DNA from: Bdellovibrionia bacterium
GTDB lineage: Bacteria > Bdellovibrionota > Bdellovibrionia > Bdellovibrionales > UBA1609
DNA length: 43,627 nt
Direction of reading: 5' to 3'
Assembly: GCA_030432925.1 (NCBI GenBank)
Contig: JAUILT010000014.1
Coordinates: 1 to 43,627 of the forward strand
The stretch's first letter is position 1, and every line of letters begins with the position of its first letter. The position numbers were made by a program, and so were the translations under genes. The notes below the pieces were generated by a model. That model ran no database searches. It had not been told where the DNA came from and saw only the letters and a program-made list of their open reading frames with translations. This document shows, piece after piece, positions 41,895 through 43,627 of this stretch.

Positions 41895-43496
41895 TTGGAA
41901 GCATTCAATAAATCAATTTACCTTCAGAGTGCTAAGGGAAATTATCTGAGGCTCCTTGGATCCCTTAATCTGGATGTTAATACTGAAACGTACGGGTCCT
42001 TTGATAGGATACACTGGGGTTGGAAAAAAAGGGATTTTGAAGATTCAACTCTGTGTTTTGCAATGGTGCCCATGATCAAAGCTTTAGAGTTGGGTGTTTT
42101 TGAAATTCACCGCACAGATCTTCATAAGATTGTTTTGGATCATTTGTTGAAAATCCAAAGGCGCAATGGTTCTTTTGATCAATCCTACCCAAATGAAGGG
42201 CATCCAAAGGTAGGTTTAGATTTATCCCAGCTATACTATTTAATTTTGAAGCGGGACAAATCAGACAGTTCTGTGATGCAGTCTTACTTAAGACTCATGA
42301 AATATTCACTTCATTCTGAAGAAACCTATGGGAAGATCAGCAATCATCTTGCGCATCATTCATATGAATATTTATGTGCATTTGATTTGACGGGAGACAA
42401 AGAGTTTTACAAACATGCCTTAAAAAATATTTATCAAATAAAAGAATGGACCGATACCGAAGGTTGGCACCAGGAGTACAGTGGTGCAGATCCTGGATAT
42501 CAAACCCGTGCTCTCAAGTATCTGGTCAAATGTTTGCCTATTTTGAATGGGAGTGACAGGGAGCTATGTTTTGAGCTTTGTTTGGGTTCAGCGAGGTTTC
42601 TGAAAAAAGCTATTATGCCTGATGGAACAATCTATTCCGGTTTTGGCAGCAGAAACACCAGCATTATTTACCCGAGTGGAATTGAATGGATGGCAAGTAA
42701 GCTGCCAGATGAATTTTCCGAACTTGCTGCAAGGGTTAGAAGTGGGATAGAGAAAACCCTGACGATGCGTCCTGAGCATCTGGAGTTTGATAATTTTATC
42801 AGGTTATTCGATGATTATTTGGAGGCCTATTCCAATGCTCAGGACAACGTTTTGCACGGTGAGTTAGATAAGTCCAGTTGGTCCTTGGATAGCATGGGAC
42901 TTTGCTGTTTTAGTTTCAGGGGTTACAAAATTTACATTCATAAAAACTATGGTGGCTCGACTCTTGTTTACAGGGGAGGCAGGCTTTTATTCAAAGACGG
43001 CGGTGTACTGGTATCTTTTGGTAAAAGCTTCTACGGCTCCAAGAATATAGATTCCCCCAGTTGGGTGGAGGGTAATCCACTGGATGGTGAGCTTTTAGTG
43101 AAGTCTCGGGGGTTTAAGTCCGCTCATCGGGAGGTTTCTCCTGCAAAGCAAATTGTGCTGAGAATACTTAATTATAGTATTTTGAGAGTTTCCCCTCTGA
43201 GTGATTTATTTAGGAAATTTGTAGTTCGAATGCTGATGACAGGAAGGGGAATTCAAAGCCCCGCCTCCTTTACGCGACGCATAAAAATAACTGATAATGA
43301 GCTTGCAATAGAAGATGAGGTTCATTCAAATAGCGTCCCCGACTGTGTCTACAAGGTGACGTGTCAAAATTTAATCCATATGGCATCATCGAGGTATGGA
43401 GGTGCCTCGGATTTACAGTATTCGGGATACATTGTTGAAAAACTGGAATGTGATAACTTGAAAAACAGCTTTTTCACAAGATTTGAACTGGTATAG
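41895..43496 (+). CDS. Heparinase II/III-like alpha/alpha-toroid protein
   Basis: 533 residues. I start it at TTG 41895, since AGAGAGG lies five bases upstream and the previous gene stops at 41884; the longer open frame from 41826 overlaps that gene heavily. The N-terminal two thirds is helical with repeated Tyr/Trp/His-rich turns (HHSYEYLCAFDL, WHQEYSGADPGYQTRALKYL, IYPSGIEWMASKL), as in alpha/alpha-barrel polysaccharide lyases. The C-terminal third is beta-rich (FRGYKIYIHKNYGGST, RRIKITDNELAIED). No signal peptide is apparent, so a cytosolic role or atypical export is possible. Lyase activity cannot be confirmed. Confidence 0.68.
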   Translation: MEAFNKSIYLQSAKGNYLRLLGSLNLDVNTETYGSFDRIHWGWKKRDFEDSTLCFAMVPMIKALELGVFEIHRTDLHKIVLDHLLKIQRRNGSFDQSYPNEGHPKVGLDLSQLYYLILKRDKSDSSVMQSYLRLMKYSLHSEETYGKISNHLAHHSYEYLCAFDLTGDKEFYKHALKNIYQIKEWTDTEGWHQEYSGADPGYQTRALKYLVKCLPILNGSDRELCFELCLGSARFLKKAIMPDGTIYSGFGSRNTSIIYPSGIEWMASKLPDEFSELAARVRSGIEKTLTMRPEHLEFDNFIRLFDDYLEAYSNAQDNVLHGELDKSSWSLDSMGLCCFSFRGYKIYIHKNYGGSTLVYRGGRLLFKDGGVLVSFGKSFYGSKNIDSPSWVEGNPLDGELLVKSRGFKSAHREVSPAKQIVLRILNYSILRVSPLSDLFRKFVVRMLMTGRGIQSPASFTRRIKITDNELAIEDEVHSNSVPDCVYKVTCQNLIHMASSRYGGASDLQYSGYIVEKLECDNLKNSFFTRFELV

Positions 43497-43516
43497 GAAT
43501 CTAAAAGGAAGTCCTG

Positions 43517-43627
43517 ATGATATATGAACTCAAAAAGTCGATAAATGCATTAAGTCACCCAGGTATTGATACGAGCTTACCAAAACTGGTGAAAAATGGT
43601 GCTCAGTATTGGCTCGACCGGGAAATG
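43517..43627 (+). CDS. Start of an unidentified gene, cut by window edge
   Basis: ATG 43517 with AAGGAAG about six bases upstream opens a frame of 37 codons to the window end without a stop. It begins MIYELKKSINALSHPG. It is 20 bases after the heparinase-like gene and probably in the same operon. Too little is present to name a family. Confidence 0.65.
   Translation, partial: MIYELKKSINALSHPGIDTSLPKLVKNGAQYWLDREM

Noticed and set aside
21019-43627. Genomic island with integrase, tRNA site or insertion sequence at the glycan locus
   Set aside because: No integrase, transposase, tRNA or flanking direct repeat was found. Only the sugar-locus content and apparent AT richness hint at transfer.

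Overview
The window reads as a chromosomal segment of a Gram-negative bacterium with an outer membrane. The best guess, by inference only, is a Bdellovibrio-like member of Bdellovibrionota. Clues are a lipobox lipoprotein built of choice-of-anchor and RCC1 repeats, the TIGR03545/TIGR03546 pair, frequent TTG starts, moderate GC and very tight packing in which convergent genes often overlap. No tRNA, rRNA, CRISPR array, transposase or phage gene was seen, and no gap between genes exceeds 300 bases.

Left part (1-7.6 kb): a cut-off UDP-glucuronate 4-epimerase-like gene, a small secreted protein, a methyltransferase plus family 4 glycosyltransferase pair, a 161-base near-palindromic element, a TlpA-like thioredoxin protein, the TIGR03546/TIGR03545 pair and an L-2-hydroxyglutarate oxidase (lhgO).

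Signalling block (7.6-12.6 kb): six overlapping or nearly abutting minus-strand genes encode receiver, HPt, receiver, receiver plus PilZ-like domain, an H-NOX haem sensor and a soluble hybrid histidine kinase. A convergent OmpR-type regulator overlaps the kinase end. This looks like a nitric-oxide-responsive phosphorelay.

Deoxysugar block (12.6-20.9 kb): two divergent GDP-mannose 4,6-dehydratase genes, a GDP-fucose/GDP-colitose synthase-like epimerase-reductase and a DegT-fold enzyme whose PLP lysine is replaced by histidine, as in ColD. Together they predict GDP-colitose or a related 3,6-dideoxyhexose. A large RCC1-repeat lipoprotein lies among them.

Glycan block (21.0 kb to the end): a plus-strand operon carries a membrane protein, wbpA, wbpB and wbpD (UDP-diacetamido-uronate route; the WbpE aminotransferase is not in the window) and a GT-C-like enzyme split over two overlapping genes. 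A minus-strand operon carries an ATP-grasp ligase, a one-piece relative of the split enzyme and another GT-C-like protein. A final plus-strand run opens with comB, comA and a VOC protein, a pathway from phosphoenolpyruvate plus sulfite to 3-sulfolactate. It continues with a polyprenyl-phosphate-sugar-synthase-like GT2, a deacetylase-like protein with a nine-G tract, an AsnB-like amidotransferase, a flippase-like membrane protein, a FemAB/GNAT-like acyltransferase, a heparinase-like protein and a cut-off gene.

The most unusual idea is that sulfolactate is made inside a cell-surface glycan locus and may decorate an amino-sugar polymer, perhaps through the ATP-grasp, AsnB or FemAB-like enzymes. 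That is inference; the ComA/ComB assignments themselves rest on clear family motifs.
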